Notes: generated from the sequence alone by a model not told the origin. Positions 1 to 8,946 are shown, counted from the first letter of the stretch. The stretch is 34,527 nucleotides of DNA from Thermoguttaceae bacterium (GCA_028695965.1 JAQVHZ010000022.1:1-34527); one strand, 5' to 3'. Numbers and translations are program-made.

Positions 1-554
1 GTTTCCTGCTCTTCCGCAGCCGCAATCCAAGACGCGCCAGCAAGGTCGACGTCAGGACGAACTTCCTCAGGCTGTCCAATCCACTGAGCCGTCCAATCTT
101 TTTGATCAGCTATTCCTTGGATCCAACAACCGCCGCTGCTCCATGGTCCAACCCTGTCGTCTTCGTCCCAAACCCGGACTTTCCAATAGCACTTTTGAAA
201 CGTTTTTAAAGGAGCTCCAGCATATTCAATATAGAGCGATTGATCAGAAACAACTTTTCCAGAATCCCAGAGATCGCCATTGTTCGACTCAAACGCTTCA
301 ACCGTCGAACAGACTAAGACTTGGTACGCCGTTTGAAATTTGCTATACGTATCTGCTGTCGACGTCGGACGGGAAGTCCAGCTTAAACGCGGATTAGCAA
401 CGCCAACGCCAACAGGATTGCAAAGATTTTCTACCTGTTGTCCAACAGCTTGCAACGAAGTATCTGACTCTTCTGCGCGAGAAAAAGAAGCAAAAGCCGC
501 TAATCCTAAACAAACCAGCGCACAAGCAACGCCTTTAACAAAAGATTGTTTCAT
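1..554 (-). CDS. Alpha-L-rhamnosidase (GH78), N-terminal part, cut by the window edge
   Basis: The frame is open from an ATG at 552-554 to the left edge (184 codons), so the gene continues outside the window. Residues 1-27 form a signal peptide (MKQSFVKGVACALVCLGLAA, then a likely cut after SRA), so the product is exported. The mature start has the hallmarks of the GH78 N-terminal beta-sandwich region: NPRLSW, FQTAYQVLV, WDSGKV, a YWKVRVWD stretch, then DWTAQWIG. In the family these lie before the (alpha/alpha)6 catalytic barrel, which removes terminal L-rhamnose from pectic or other plant polysaccharides. The catalytic acid residues are not in the window, so activity cannot be judged. An AAGGA-like site precedes the ATG. 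Family assignment is fairly secure; substrate is inference. Confidence 0.8.
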   Translation of the reverse strand, partial: MKQSFVKGVACALVCLGLAAFASFSRAEESDTSLQAVGQQVENLCNPVGVGVANPRLSWTSRPTSTADTYSKFQTAYQVLVCSTVEAFESNNGDLWDSGKVVSDQSLYIEYAGAPLKTFQKCYWKVRVWDEDDRVGPWSSGGCWIQGIADQKDWTAQWIGQPEEVRPDVDLAGASWIAAAEEQE

Positions 555-641
555 GGGATATCCTTAACTATTCAAAATCCTAAGCTCCAACCGACGCGCG
601 CCGACGGAACAATGGCATAAATAATCCTAACACTAAAGTTT

Positions 642-2300
642 TCACAGCAAACGCCGCGCTTTGATCTCTAGATATTTATTAATCAAAGGAGCAGCGGCGT
701 CTTCTGGAAAGACGTCAAGCGTCAAAGCTCCTTTCGCTTCGAGCATACGTATCGCTTTCTTTCTCCAATTCAAAATCTCAGCCGCTGCGCCCGCGCGATA
801 GAATATTTCGTCGTTTGTCGCCTCGTCAGTGAACGAATCGCGCCAAAACAGACGTTCGATTTCGTCTGCCGGTTCGCGTTCAGAACTAAAACGTTCAATC
901 CATAAAGCTAAACGATTTTTCTTTTTGCGCTCATCGTCCTCTGAACCCTTATCCCCCCCGGCCGCTAGTTTCCGCTCTCGCTTTTCATTACGTTCAACTG
1001 CGTCAAAAAGCGAGTGTTCGCGTAAAAACACTCCTAAGGGCAAGTGAGCTCCCGAAAGGTTAACAAGAGAGCTTTCAACTAATGCAGCGTTGTGTTCGTC
1101 AAGTATGTTCGTTGCCAAAACAATAAGCGCGCGCTTTGGCGAGTTCTTTGCCAAGAACTCAAAAGCACGATCATATCGAGACTCACAACGTTCAGGAAAA
1201 ATATCAAAAACGCTGCGTATGAGGGCGTTCATCTGAGAAATTCCGCCGCGTGGAGGCACAAATCTGCGCACGTCGTTGGAAAAAATCAAATATCCAACCT
1301 CATCGCCTTGTTTTAACGCCATATAAGCTAACGCAAAGGAGGCGTTTAGAGAAGCGTCAAAGAGAGTGACGCCGTTTGAACGGTTCATCGTAGTGCGTCC
1401 CGCGTCGATCGCAATAATCACTCGTTGATTTCGAGTAGTTTGAAAATCGCGTACAATTAGCTTATTGCGGCGCGCAGTTGCCTTCCAATCAATAAATTTA
1501 TACTGGTCGTCTTGCGTATAATCGCGCAGCCGTTCGAATTCAGCGTCTTGACCGACGCGACGCACTTTACGAACGCCAAGAAGGAACAAAAGATTCGAAC
1601 GTCCCAGCGTTTCGAATTGAGCAAGCTGACAAAGGTTGGGGTAGACCTGAAACGAGGATTTACAAGGATATTTAACGTATTTTCTCCAAAAACCTAATAC
1701 GCTAATAAATCGAGCGAAAACAAATTCATATTGGAAAGCGCCGCGTCGATCCCAAACCAAGCGATAAGATAGCGTTTCTTGGGTGTTTGGCTCAATCGTC
1801 CTACGTTTAAATGCAGAAGCAACAAAATCTAATCCATTATTGTTCTTATTGTCGTTCTGTTCTACCAATAAATCAACGCTGGACGTCGGAGGCAAAGAAC
1901 GAGCGTTTCTGTTGGAGTCGTCGACAAGCTCCAGAGAAACGGCATGATTAGAACGGTTCTCTACGATTAACTCGACGTCTAGCGGTTGACCTAGTGATAC
2001 AATATGCTCGGCATTACGCGATATAACAATACCGCGCCCTTTGAAAGCTACAGTAAACCAGTCGACAAGCGTAATTAGAACAAAAAGGGAATCGAGGGAG
2101 ACGACAACATACATAGGAACGTATTCTTCTCCCAAAAGAAAAGCAAGGCTTGAAGTGAGCGCCACAACAGCAAAGGATCCAACAGCAAGACCGGTCGGAA
2201 ATGTTTTAAATATGGTTCCTGCTACTAAAAAAGGAAGGATAAGAATCAGAAAAACGAGGTACAACCAATAATCAACTATAACGCTGAATCCGCTATCCAT
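642..2300 (-). CDS. DUF58 domain-containing membrane-anchored protein
   Basis: The C-terminal half carries the DUF58 signature: GVRKVRRVGQDAEFERLRDY, then FIDWKATARRNKLIVR, followed by a von Willebrand A-like segment (VIIAIDAGRTM and LIVLATNILD). Two hydrophobic helices at the N-terminus anchor it in the membrane. DUF58 proteins usually sit beside a MoxR AAA+ ATPase and are thought to take part in protein or metal-complex maturation; no moxR gene is visible here, and the gene stands alone between a glycosidase and ribosomal genes. I chose the ATG at 2300 (552 residues) because GAGG lies eight bases upstream of it. The longer frame from a TTG at 2336 lacks a good ribosome binding site. The product carries a charged Lys/Arg/Glu-rich insert near residue 445. 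The precise role is unknown. Confidence 0.85.
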   Translation of the reverse strand: MDSGFSVIVDYWLYLVFLILILPFLVAGTIFKTFPTGLAVGSFAVVALTSSLAFLLGEEYVPMYVVVSLDSLFVLITLVDWFTVAFKGRGIVISRNAEHIVSLGQPLDVELIVENRSNHAVSLELVDDSNRNARSLPPTSSVDLLVEQNDNKNNNGLDFVASAFKRRTIEPNTQETLSYRLVWDRRGAFQYEFVFARFISVLGFWRKYVKYPCKSSFQVYPNLCQLAQFETLGRSNLLFLLGVRKVRRVGQDAEFERLRDYTQDDQYKFIDWKATARRNKLIVRDFQTTRNQRVIIAIDAGRTTMNRSNGVTLFDASLNASFALAYMALKQGDEVGYLIFSNDVRRFVPPRGGISQMNALIRSVFDIFPERCESRYDRAFEFLAKNSPKRALIVLATNILDEHNAALVESSLVNLSGAHLPLGVFLREHSLFDAVERNEKRERKLAAGGDKGSEDDERKKKNRLALWIERFSSEREPADEIERLFWRDSFTDEATNDEIFYRAGAAAEILNWRKKAIRMLEAKGALTLDVFPEDAAAPLINKYLEIKARRLL

Positions 2301-2616
2301 TACGATTTCCTCGTCTAGGTCTCTATGCTCTTTCAACGAGCGCTCGCACGCTCTTCATGCCATATTCTACATAAAATTATTGGGGAAGTCAATTTATTCG
2401 AAATAATTCAAAGGAAAAAAGAAATATATTTCCCTCAGCTTCCCACATTATAAATAGACGACCCCAAAAGCAGACGACTTCAAGTTCAAAGACGTAACAA
2501 GGCAAACTGCTAAGACTGCAAACAACCAAAAAGAAAAAAATAGAAGCGCGTCGAGAACCCCAACACGCTTCAACTAATCATCAAATCATTTTCGATTATT
2601 CGAAAAATGCAAATTA
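2301..2616. other. Non-coding gap between DUF58 gene and rplT
   Basis: No convincing gene. It holds the rplT terminator (2528-2571) and AT-rich sequence that presumably contains the promoter of the DUF58 gene. No hexamer pair is good enough to call. Confidence 0.5.
2528..2571 (-). terminator. Rho-independent terminator of rplT
   Basis: Read on the minus strand, GAAGCGTG pairs with CGCGCTTC (eight pairs, one G-U) around a 13-base loop and is followed by TATTTTTTTC. It lies about 45 bases after the rplT stop codon, as expected for the end of the rpmI-rplT transcript. Confidence 0.8.
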
Positions 2617-2973
2617 TTAGAGTCCCAAAGCCTTCTTGGCTAAAGCGACAACTTCAGCAAAAGCTTTTTCGTCAGCAACGGCAAGGTCAGCCAACATCTT
2701 ACGGTCAAGGACAATATTCGCCTTTTTAAGACCATCGATCAACTGACTATAACGCAGTCCCTGCATACGGGCCGCAGCATTAATACGGGTAATCCACAAC
2801 CTACGAAAATCACGTTTCCGCACTCGACGGTCGCGAGTAGCAAACACGTCAGCACGTAAAACCGTTTCTTTTACAGTTCGCAAAAGTTTACCGCGTCCGC
2901 CGCGGAATCCTTTAGCTCGCTTAAACAGTCTTTTCTTCGCTCGACGACGAGCAGAGCCTTTAGCAACTCTCAT
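2617..2973 (-). CDS. rplT: 50S ribosomal protein L20 (bL20)
   Basis: 118 residues, the usual length for bL20. The N-terminus is the long basic extension ([19 protein letters not shown]) that threads into 23S rRNA. It is followed by the family core, including [27 protein letters not shown] and [11 protein letters not shown]20 is an early-assembly protein of the large subunit. AAGGA nine bases before the ATG is a good ribosome binding site. It follows rpmI on the same strand, the conserved order, but with a 222-base gap rather than the usual short one. In some bacteria L20 represses its own operon by binding a leader; whether this gap serves that purpose is inference. Confidence 0.98.
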   Translation of the reverse strand: MRVAKGSARRRAKKRLFKRAKGFRGGRGKLLRTVKETVLRADVFATRDRRVRKRDFRRLWITRINAAARMQGLRYSQLIDGLKKANIVLDRKMLADLAVADEKAFAEVVALAKKALGL

Positions 2974-3195
2974 TCTCTGTATTCCTTAGAATGAATCAAT
3001 TTCTATCGAAGTCATGTACTTCGTTCTCTTTGAACGAAAGGTTCGCGGTTGACGTCGACATTCAACGAAAACCAGGCCCCGAGCTCATATCTCCCGGCGT
3101 TTACGGCCCGTTCTCAGAAACCGCGAATCTCCGTAACGCGATATTGAGGAGAACGCGGAACAAACGGCAGAAATAACTGCCGAGTGAGGAGTCAA
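2974..3195 (-). promoter_or_regulatory. Structured rpmI-rplT intergenic leader, possible attenuator
   Basis: 222 bases without a gene. Just after the rpmI stop, CGGCAG/CTGCCG (3165-3182) forms a hairpin with a six-base loop followed on the minus strand by TTTGTT, resembling a weak terminator or attenuator. Nearer rplT, TTCGTTC/GAACGAA (3020-3038) forms a second hairpin. The arrangement fits partial termination or L20-dependent control of rplT, but I cannot fold it or match it to a known L20 leader class. Confidence 0.4.
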
Positions 3196-3405
3196 TTAAT
3201 ACCCGCCCTTTCCGAGGGCTTTTATCAAATTCTTCTCTTCACAGGAAGCAACAGTAGTCGTTCCGCGAAGGTTGCGGACGCGTTTGCTGTCCATGCGCCA
3301 AGCCAAGTGGCTCGTCCCGCTATGTCGATGTTTAACTTTCCCATTAGCGGTAACGCGAAAACGCTTGGCAACTCCCTTGTGGGTCTTAACTTTAACTTTA
3401 GGCAT
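3196..3405 (-). CDS. rpmI: 50S ribosomal protein L35 (bL35)
   Basis: 69 residues with the bL35 pattern: MPKVKVKTHKGVAKRFRVT, then GKVKHRHSGTSHLA and a basic C-terminal half. It binds 23S rRNA in the large subunit. I start at the ATG at 3403-3405, which gives the family-typical MPK start and has AAAGG seven bases upstream; a TTG one codon earlier is less likely. In many bacteria infC precedes rpmI; here the upstream gene is a hemolysin III-like protein on the same strand 239 bases away, so infC is not part of this cluster. Confidence 0.96.
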   Translation of the reverse strand: MPKVKVKTHKGVAKRFRVTANGKVKHRHSGTSHLAWRMDSKRVRNLRGTTTVASCEEKNLIKALGKGGY

Positions 3406-3644
3406 CAAATTACCTTTATTTTGTTAATAAGTTGCTTGATCTCGATAATCGCGCTAAACGAAACGCTTAACGTTTATCGATTGTCGTAACAAAGAGCCAG
3501 GCGCTAAACGCCCATGCAATACAACGTAGCTAGTCATTTTATCGAGAATACTCGATAACACAAGGGGAAAAACTTGTTTTTCTAGGAAATTAGGCTATTT
3601 TGATTCGTTTCCTTCAAATGTTATTTCCTTTGTTTAATATATCG
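3406..3644 (-). other. Non-coding leader upstream of rpmI
   Basis: No gene. It contains a perfect hairpin, TTATCGAG/CTCGATAA with a four-base loop (3539-3558), and a smaller GGCG/CGCC hairpin (about 3500-3512). It must hold the rpmI promoter and any end signal for the hemolysin III gene, but no hexamers or U-run are clear enough to call. Confidence 0.4.
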
Positions 3645-4361
3645 TTAGCCAATCGCCCAGTAAATGGAAAAGAAATGGAGCACGCTTCCGCCTAGGACGA
3701 AAAGATGCCAAACAGTATGCATCCAGCGCACCTTCTTCATCATAAAAAACGCTACTCCCAGCGTATAAACAAAGCCGCCTAATAAAACAAGGTTCCAAGA
3801 AATCTGAGGCAAAGCAGCGTAGAGATCACGCCAAACCAACATTCCAAACCATCCCATAACGAGATATAAAACTAGCGTAAAGGCTCTAGCGCGCCTCTCG
3901 TAAACACAGTAAGCTACGACGCCAATGATAGCCAACGCCCAAAGCGTTCCAAAAGTCCACCAACCTGTTCTGCCGTAAATTGGACCAAGACAATATGCCG
4001 TGTACGTGCCCGCGATAAAAATAAATATTGCTGAATGATCTAAAAGAGCAAAAACACGTTTGCCTCGAGAGGGCGGCAGAGCGTGGTAAAGAGTCGATAT
4101 CAAGTATAAAATCAACATCGAAACGCCAAACGTTGCGTAGCCAACAACGTGTCCTCCAACCATCCCCTCAGGAGCAGAAGTCGCGGCGCGAACGATTAAT
4201 AAGACCAAAGTGGCGACAGATAAACCCGCGCCAACGCCATGAGTAATTGCGTTGGCTATTTCCTCTCCAAGGGTATATAAAGGCGTATTGTTCTTCACAA
4301 CGTTAATTCCTTCAGACGACACGGGAATCACAAGGCGCTTGTCAGCAGCAGCTGCGTTCAT
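3645..4361 (-). CDS. Hemolysin III family (PAQR-like) membrane protein
   Basis: About 238 residues with seven predicted membrane helices. Family motifs are EEIANAITHGVGAG near the N-terminus, LYLISTLYHALP after helix 2, LLDHSAIFIFIAGTYT in helix 3, and the C-terminal VWHLFVLGGSVLHFF. The conserved His and Asp residues of the PAQR/alkaline-ceramidase superfamily (STLYHA, LDHS, HTVWH and LGGSVLH) are all present. These residues bind a metal in characterised relatives. The family name comes from a Bacillus protein; most members are probably not toxins, and a membrane or lipid role is more likely. Two adjacent ATG codons exist. The second, at 4361, has AAAGG at better spacing (six bases) than the first at 4364. 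Confidence 0.92.
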   Translation of the reverse strand: MNAAAADKRLVIPVSSEGINVVKNNTPLYTLGEEIANAITHGVGAGLSVATLVLLIVRAATSAPEGMVGGHVVGYATFGVSMLILYLISTLYHALPPSRGKRVFALLDHSAIFIFIAGTYTAYCLGPIYGRTGWWTFGTLWALAIIGVVAYCVYERRARAFTLVLYLVMGWFGMLVWRDLYAALPQISWNLVLLGGFVYTLGVAFFMMKKVRWMHTVWHLFVLGGSVLHFFSIYWAIG

Positions 4362-4419
4362 CATGAACCTTTAAAAATAAAAGAGCTTTTTAATCAATGA
4401 GTTTATTGTAAGGAAAGCG

Positions 4420-5364
4420 TTATGGAATCATTTTAATTGCACGAAGCCAATGCTCACAATTCTTGTTCCACTGCGCAGCAACGCCTTTATCTGTACGAAG
4501 ACCATATCCATGCCCGCCGCTAACAGGAATATGAAGCTCGCAAGGAACGCCAACTTCTCGCATTTTGATATAGAATCGAGCAGAAGCTGCCGCGCGATTA
4601 GCGTCGTCGTTAGCTACCGAAATAAAGGTCGGAGGCGTATTAGCGTCAATATGAATAGAATCAGAAAGGTCAGATTCAGAACTCATGTCATTTTCACTAT
4701 CCATGAGATATGCGGGGTAAATTGGCGCTGCAAAGTTAGGTCGACAATCGATTTCATCGACGGAATCAACAGGCTCGTAAGTTTTCGTTGAATAGTCGAG
4801 CGCAGCGCAGACAGTCAAATGTCCTCCTGCAGAAAACCCCAAAACGCCGATTTTCTCTGGATCTATTTTCCACTCGTTCGCATGAGCTCGGGTCAGGCGA
4901 ATTGCACGTTGAGCGTCTTGCAAAGGGGCCCAGTGTTTGGGCAGTCCCTCGCGTCGAGGAACGCGATATTTAACGACAACTGCAGAAACGCCAATGCTAT
5001 TAAGCCACTCGGCGATCTCGGAACCTTCGTGATTATAGGCAAGGATCGAGTAACCTCCGCCGGGAAAAATGACAATGCACGCGCCGTTGGGATCCTTAGC
5101 AGGATAAAACGCCATTGTCGGAATCGAAACATTGCTGATACGCACAATCGGGACGTCTTCCCCGCCTGGCTCCCACTTTTCTTGTCCAATGTTCTCGGGA
5201 ATCCCACCTGGCGGGTCGCCCGGCCAAAGGTTCAACGTCGTTGCGGGCTCAGCAACATACTGCGCTGCTTCTGCAGGTATGCTAGCTGCGTCTTCGGCAT
5301 AAGAACGTCCGCATAAAAGCGCCAGCGCTACAAATGCTGCGGAAAAGAAAAGGTTGATACGCAT
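4420..5364 (-). CDS. Secreted alpha/beta-hydrolase esterase (BD-FAE/acetyl-esterase type)
   Basis: 314 residues. I start at the ATG at 5364 because it opens a signal peptide (MRINLFFSAAFVALALLCGR, cut near SYA-ED); the longer frame from 5415 would put 17 unlikely residues before it. The hydrolase fold shows the oxyanion-hole loop FPGGGY (about 100-105), the nucleophile elbow GFSAGG with Ser178, an Asp pair near 253 (ANDDAN) and a His near 285 (SGGHGYG). The opening WPGDPPG is typical of exported carbohydrate esterases or lipases of planctomycetes and Bacteroidetes. It probably removes acetyl or similar groups from plant polysaccharide outside the cytoplasm. A GGTGGG run lies upstream. The nearby GH78 gene supports a polysaccharide role but is not in the same operon. 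Confidence 0.85.
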   Translation of the reverse strand: MRINLFFSAAFVALALLCGRSYAEDAASIPAEAAQYVAEPATTLNLWPGDPPGGIPENIGQEKWEPGGEDVPIVRISNVSIPTMAFYPAKDPNGACIVIFPGGGYSILAYNHEGSEIAEWLNSIGVSAVVVKYRVPRREGLPKHWAPLQDAQRAIRLTRAHANEWKIDPEKIGVLGFSAGGHLTVCAALDYSTKTYEPVDSVDEIDCRPNFAAPIYPAYLMDSENDMSSESDLSDSIHIDANTPPTFISVANDDANRAAASARFYIKMREVGVPCELHIPVSGGHGYGLRTDKGVAAQWNKNCEHWLRAIKMIP

Positions 5365-5735
5365 ATTAATTGTTCCCACCAAAGTCGCTCGTATTTCGAA
5401 AATGATAATTCGCATTCTGGCGCCATTTTAACAACACGGAGCCATTTTTATGACATTCAAATCGGTTCACTAGACGCTCCTATAAATCGTTTATCAACGA
5501 TCATGCCACAGCTGTCTTGCAAAAATCACACATTGGCAAAAAGCACGACTTCTTATACATTAAAAGGGCGACGACTGGCGAAGTATTATCGCAATAATTG
5601 GCCGGAAAGCAAGCCTCTACAATGTAAGAGAATTAAAAACTCTTTGTAAAAACTAACAAACTCCAGCGCCGCGCTGTTGAGAGCGTCCTATTATACCACA
5701 AGACAAAGAATAAATACGCTCTTAAAACAAGAAAC
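5365..5735. other. Gene-free stretch between esterase and tRNA-Ser
   Basis: About 370 bases with no credible reading frame or RNA gene. It is AT-rich and presumably contains the esterase promoter near its left end. Confidence 0.5.
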
Positions 5736-5762
5736 AAAAAAGCCAGCCGCAAGACTGGCTTT
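5736..5762 (-). terminator. Terminator of tRNA-Ser
   Basis: On the minus strand AAAGCCAG pairs with CTGGCTTT around an eight-base loop and runs into further T residues. It begins four bases beyond the tRNA 3' end. Confidence 0.85.
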
Positions 5763-5765
5763 GAG

Positions 5766-5847
5766 CGGAGGACACGGGACTCGAACCCGCAACCCCGTTA
5801 AGGGCACCTCATTTCCAATGAGGCCGCTAGCCATTCGCTTATCCTCC
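5766..5847 (-). tRNA. tRNA-Ser (anticodon GGA)
   Basis: The acceptor stem GGAGGAT pairs with GTCCTCC (one T-G pair), with a G discriminator as in tRNA-Ser. The anticodon arm is CCTCA-TTGGAAA-TGAGG, giving anticodon GGA, which reads UCC/UCU. A long variable arm (CCC/GGGG) marks a class II tRNA, and the T arm is GCGGG-TTCGAGT-CCCGT. CCA is not encoded. A terminator follows directly. Confidence 0.95.
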
Positions 5848-6159
5848 AAGTGAACCACACCGCTCATTGTATTCCCCCTCCTCCTTTCTTCAAGGGGTGA
5901 TTTTATTTTTTTGAAAAAATCAGAATCAAAAGACAGGAGCCAAATGCCGCCTATTGAAAAAACATAAATACGTCTTTACTTATAACTCCAAAAGAGCTAG
6001 ACTTCGCAAGTGCTTCTTTGTTCTCTTAAAACGTTAAGAGTTTAAATGCGCCCAACAAAGAATGTTCGTATAAACCTACCAAAAACCTAATCGACGAATC
6101 GCCGTGTAATATTGCGTCGTTTCGGAGTCGCCTTACCGTCGTGTAAGTCAGGGGAAATC
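5848..6159. other. Non-coding region between tRNA-Ser and the TIGR03009-like gene
   Basis: 312 bases between divergent units; it must contain promoters for both. A C-rich block about 5874-5900 (CCCC...GGGG) could form a weak hairpin. No promoter pair is clear. Confidence 0.4.
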
Positions 6160-7413
6160 ATGCAAAAATTGAACTTCGTATTGCCGACTGCCGCTGCATT
6201 TGCCCTTGCAGCGTTTGCCACAGGAACGCTAGCCTTCGCTCAAGGTTTTGACAATTATGTTACGCCCCAAATGACACAACAAAGCGGAGTGACGCCTCAA
6301 CAGGCACAACAAGGCGGAATAGCGAATCCGTCGGCACAACAAGGAGGAATGGCAAATCAACCGGCACAACAAGGCGGAATGGTAGTTCAACCAGCTGTCC
6401 AGAACGGCGCTGGTCGGCCTGCTGCGCCACAAAATGCTCGACCACAAAATCAATCTTCTACCCCAACTCAAGGAGGGTACGTCGCCAACCAACAAGCTCA
6501 AAGCGCGATCGTCGATCCCCCGGAAAACTATAATCCTACTAAGGAAGAACTCGCAAAATTAGACGAGTTTCTGATTCGTTGGGAAGAACACGGAAAAAAA
6601 ATCAAACGCGTAGCCTGCAATGTACATATGCGCGAATATGACGAAGCGCTTAGGAAAGATTCAAGTCGCCCAGTCGTACATACTTGGGGCGAATTCAAAT
6701 TCATCACGCCCAATAAGCTCTCCTATCACGTCAGCGGCGAATTTGATTACACTGACGCTAACCCGGAAGGCGTGTGGAAAGAAGCTCAAAACGAGTGGAA
6801 GGTCGTTCTTGACGGCAAATCACTCACTCAATACGACTTCAAAAATAAAAAAGCGATTGTCTATCAAATTCCGGAAGACGAACAAGATTTGGATCTAACA
6901 ATGGATAACGGTCAATTTCCACTCTTCTTCGTCGCTAAAGCAGACACATTAAAGTCTCGCTTTTATCTCCGCATTGTAACCCCTAAACATAGACAAAAAA
7001 GCGAAGTATGGATTGACGCCTATCCGCGTTACTATCGTGACGCTCAGCAATTCCAGTCAATCACAGTCCTCCTGAATCTAAAAGACTTGCAGCCTTCTTA
7101 TATGCGCAGAACTGGAGCGAATGGGAAGAGCAGAACCGACCTTGCTTTCGAGAACGTCGCAGTCAACAAGGGAATATGGGCTATTGAAGGCACAGTCGAT
7201 CCGACATGGACCAAGGAGGTTCAAGACGAGGCGTTTTCAATCTTGAATCAAAAAACAATCGTTACGGAAAACGGAACAGTCGCAACTCTTGTTACTGACC
7301 CCGCGCAATTCCCTTCTTCCAAAAATCAGAATCAACAAACAACGCCAAACGGCGCTCGTCAAACTCGCACGACAAATTCAGCTCAAACAAACTCGTCTTT
7401 AAAAAGATTCTGA
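6160..7413 (+). CDS. Secreted TIGR03009-like planctomycete protein with QQGG-type repeats
   Basis: 417 residues. The ATG at 6160 is preferred: GGGGA lies just upstream and it opens a signal peptide (MQKLNFVLPTAAAFALAAFA, cut near AFA-Q27/28). The mature N-terminus (about 35-115) is low complexity, rich in Gln, Ala, Pro and Gly, with imperfect AQQGG(M/I) repeats. The folded part (about 125-370) resembles the planctomycete-specific TIGR03009 domain: LDEFLIRWEEHGKKIK, later GEFKFITPNKLSYH, WKVVLDGKSL and QFPLFFVAKADTLKSRFYLR. This domain has a LolA-like beta-sheet look, suggesting an envelope or lipid-binding function, but no function is established. The C-terminus is again Gln/Asn/Thr rich. A strong terminator follows at 7431. 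Confidence 0.75.
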   Translation: MQKLNFVLPTAAAFALAAFATGTLAFAQGFDNYVTPQMTQQSGVTPQQAQQGGIANPSAQQGGMANQPAQQGGMVVQPAVQNGAGRPAAPQNARPQNQSSTPTQGGYVANQQAQSAIVDPPENYNPTKEELAKLDEFLIRWEEHGKKIKRVACNVHMREYDEALRKDSSRPVVHTWGEFKFITPNKLSYHVSGEFDYTDANPEGVWKEAQNEWKVVLDGKSLTQYDFKNKKAIVYQIPEDEQDLDLTMDNGQFPLFFVAKADTLKSRFYLRIVTPKHRQKSEVWIDAYPRYYRDAQQFQSITVLLNLKDLQPSYMRRTGANGKSRTDLAFENVAVNKGIWAIEGTVDPTWTKEVQDEAFSILNQKTIVTENGTVATLVTDPAQFPSSKNQNQQTTPNGARQTRTTNSAQTNSSLKRF

Positions 7414-7430
7414 TTGGAAGATCTCCCCTA

Positions 7431-7478
7431 AAAGAAAAACGGTCGTCTGGAGAAAGCTCTAGACGACCGTTTTTCTTT
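7431..7478. terminator. Perfect bidirectional terminator
   Basis: A perfect 18-base inverted repeat (7431-7448 and 7461-7478) with a 12-base loop. The arms end in A/T runs on both sides, so it can end transcription of the plus-strand gene before it and the minus-strand ligase gene after it. Confidence 0.92.
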
Positions 7479-7507
7479 GTCTGCGGATTAGGGCGTCAAC
7501 ACAAGGC

Positions 7508-8791
7508 TCAATCGAGCTTTTTATAGATGACGCGAACAGCCTTTCCGTCTACGCGCGGCAAAGTTCCAATCGGCAATACATCGCCATGTGGAGAAAATCC
7601 AAGACGTTGTTTCAGATGTTTTTCGACGGTGAAGCCGGTTACGCCCTCTTCAGCCTCTACTAAAATGTGGACGTCATTGACTCCGTGCCTCTCTTCCATA
7701 ATGATCTGGTAATCGGAATGAACGCCTGGAATCTCGAGAAGCGCTTGTTCAACTTGCGACGGGAAGAAATTAACGCCCCTGACAATAAGCATATCGTCAG
7801 TTCGGCCAGAAATACGGTCAATTTTCAAGTGCGTACGCCCGCACGCACATTTTTCACGCGAAAGAATTCGAGTTAAGTCGCCTGTTTTAAAACGAATCAC
7901 GGGCAATGCCTGACGCGTCAAGGACGTAACAATCAATTCGCCCACCTCTCCATCAGGCAATTGCTCTCTGGTCACGGGGTCGACAACCTCAAGGTAGTAA
8001 TGGTCTTCCCAAACGTGAATTCCAGAACGATCTTGGCAATCCATACCAAGGGTGCCTACGCCGCCCGTTTCAGTCATTCCGTAGATATTGAAAACTTCAA
8101 TTCCCAGACGATTAGAAACTTTTTCCGTCATCGCCTCGGTAACCGTTTCAGCGCCAAAAATACCAATCTTCAAACTTGGAAGTTCGATATTCATTTTATC
8201 TAGAACTTCAATCAAGCGGGACGTGTAGGAAATAACGGCGCCAAAAACCTTGGTGTTGAAGTCGCGCGCCAAACGAATTTGACGCTCAGTATTGCCGGAC
8301 CCTGTCGGAATGACAAACAAGCCTGCCTTACGCGCGCCGTGATACATACCGAAACCGCCGTTAAACAAACCAAACGACGGCATAATTTGCATCGGATCGC
8401 CGGGCTGCGCGCCGGACATACGCAGACAACGCGCCATACATTCCGCCCATTGTTCCAAGTCGGCGTCCGTATAGGGCATGACAACCGGCGTTCCAGTTGA
8501 GCCGCTTGACATATGCATCTCGCGAATGTCGTCTTTAGGAACGCAGCATAGACCTAGCGGATAAGTTTCACGGAAATTCGCCTTAGCGATGACGGGCAAC
8601 TTATCCATATCTTCGATACCGCGAAAATCATTGACGTCTACGCCCGCCTTAGTGTAGAGATCACGCATATAAGCGTTATTCTCAAAAACGTAACGAACCT
8701 TTTCCTTGAGCTTTTCATTTTGACGAGAGATTAACTCGTCTTGCGACGTCGTTTCAATCTCTTGATTGAAAAAAATTTCTTGATGTGGCAT
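7508..8791 (-). CDS. Phenylacetate-CoA ligase family (PaaK-like) adenylating enzyme
   Basis: 427 residues from the ATG at 8791. It has the ANL-superfamily motifs: a phosphate-binding loop SSGSTGTP (about 95-102), the YGMTETGG motif (about 237-244), the hinge region FKTGDLTRI, a four-element Cys-containing CACGRTHLKIDRISGRTD segment and a C-terminal subdomain ending in GTLPRVDGKAVRV with the expected lysine. This pattern and length match PaaK enzymes, which join aryl-acetic acids to CoA through an acyl-AMP. No other phenylacetate-degradation gene is nearby, so it may serve aromatic acid salvage, indole-acetate activation or another acid. A TTG at 8812 would add seven residues; neither start has a strong ribosome binding site. 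Confidence 0.88.
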   Translation of the reverse strand: MPHQEIFFNQEIETTSQDELISRQNEKLKEKVRYVFENNAYMRDLYTKAGVDVNDFRGIEDMDKLPVIAKANFRETYPLGLCCVPKDDIREMHMSSGSTGTPVVMPYTDADLEQWAECMARCLRMSGAQPGDPMQIMPSFGLFNGGFGMYHGARKAGLFVIPTGSGNTERQIRLARDFNTKVFGAVISYTSRLIEVLDKMNIELPSLKIGIFGAETVTEAMTEKVSNRLGIEVFNIYGMTETGGVGTLGMDCQDRSGIHVWEDHYYLEVVDPVTREQLPDGEVGELIVTSLTRQALPVIRFKTGDLTRILSREKCACGRTHLKIDRISGRTDDMLIVRGVNFFPSQVEQALLEIPGVHSDYQIIMEERHGVNDVHILVEAEEGVTGFTVEKHLKQRLGFSPHGDVLPIGTLPRVDGKAVRVIYKKLD

Positions 8792-8946
8792 TTTATGTAA
8801 TTCGTAGCGCAACAGCCGCTAATCTCCAAAAATTTGTTGAATAGTAAAAACGCTCGTGAAGCGTTCGAATATTTTGGATTATACTCCTTACACTGAGCAA
8901 AAAGGAGTTATATTCGAACTAAACGTAAAAAATCTTACCTTTTACT

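Noticed and set aside
3184-3489. 101-codon plus-strand open frame
   Set aside because: It runs antisense across rpmI, which is certain, and has no features of its own.
3645-4361. Toxin interpretation of the hemolysin III family protein
   Set aside because: The family name is historical; sequence motifs place it with PAQR-like membrane proteins and there is no secretion or toxin context.
7431-7478. Inverted repeat as a mobile-element end
   Set aside because: It lies exactly between convergent genes with T-runs on both sides and has no transposase nearby; a bidirectional terminator explains it.
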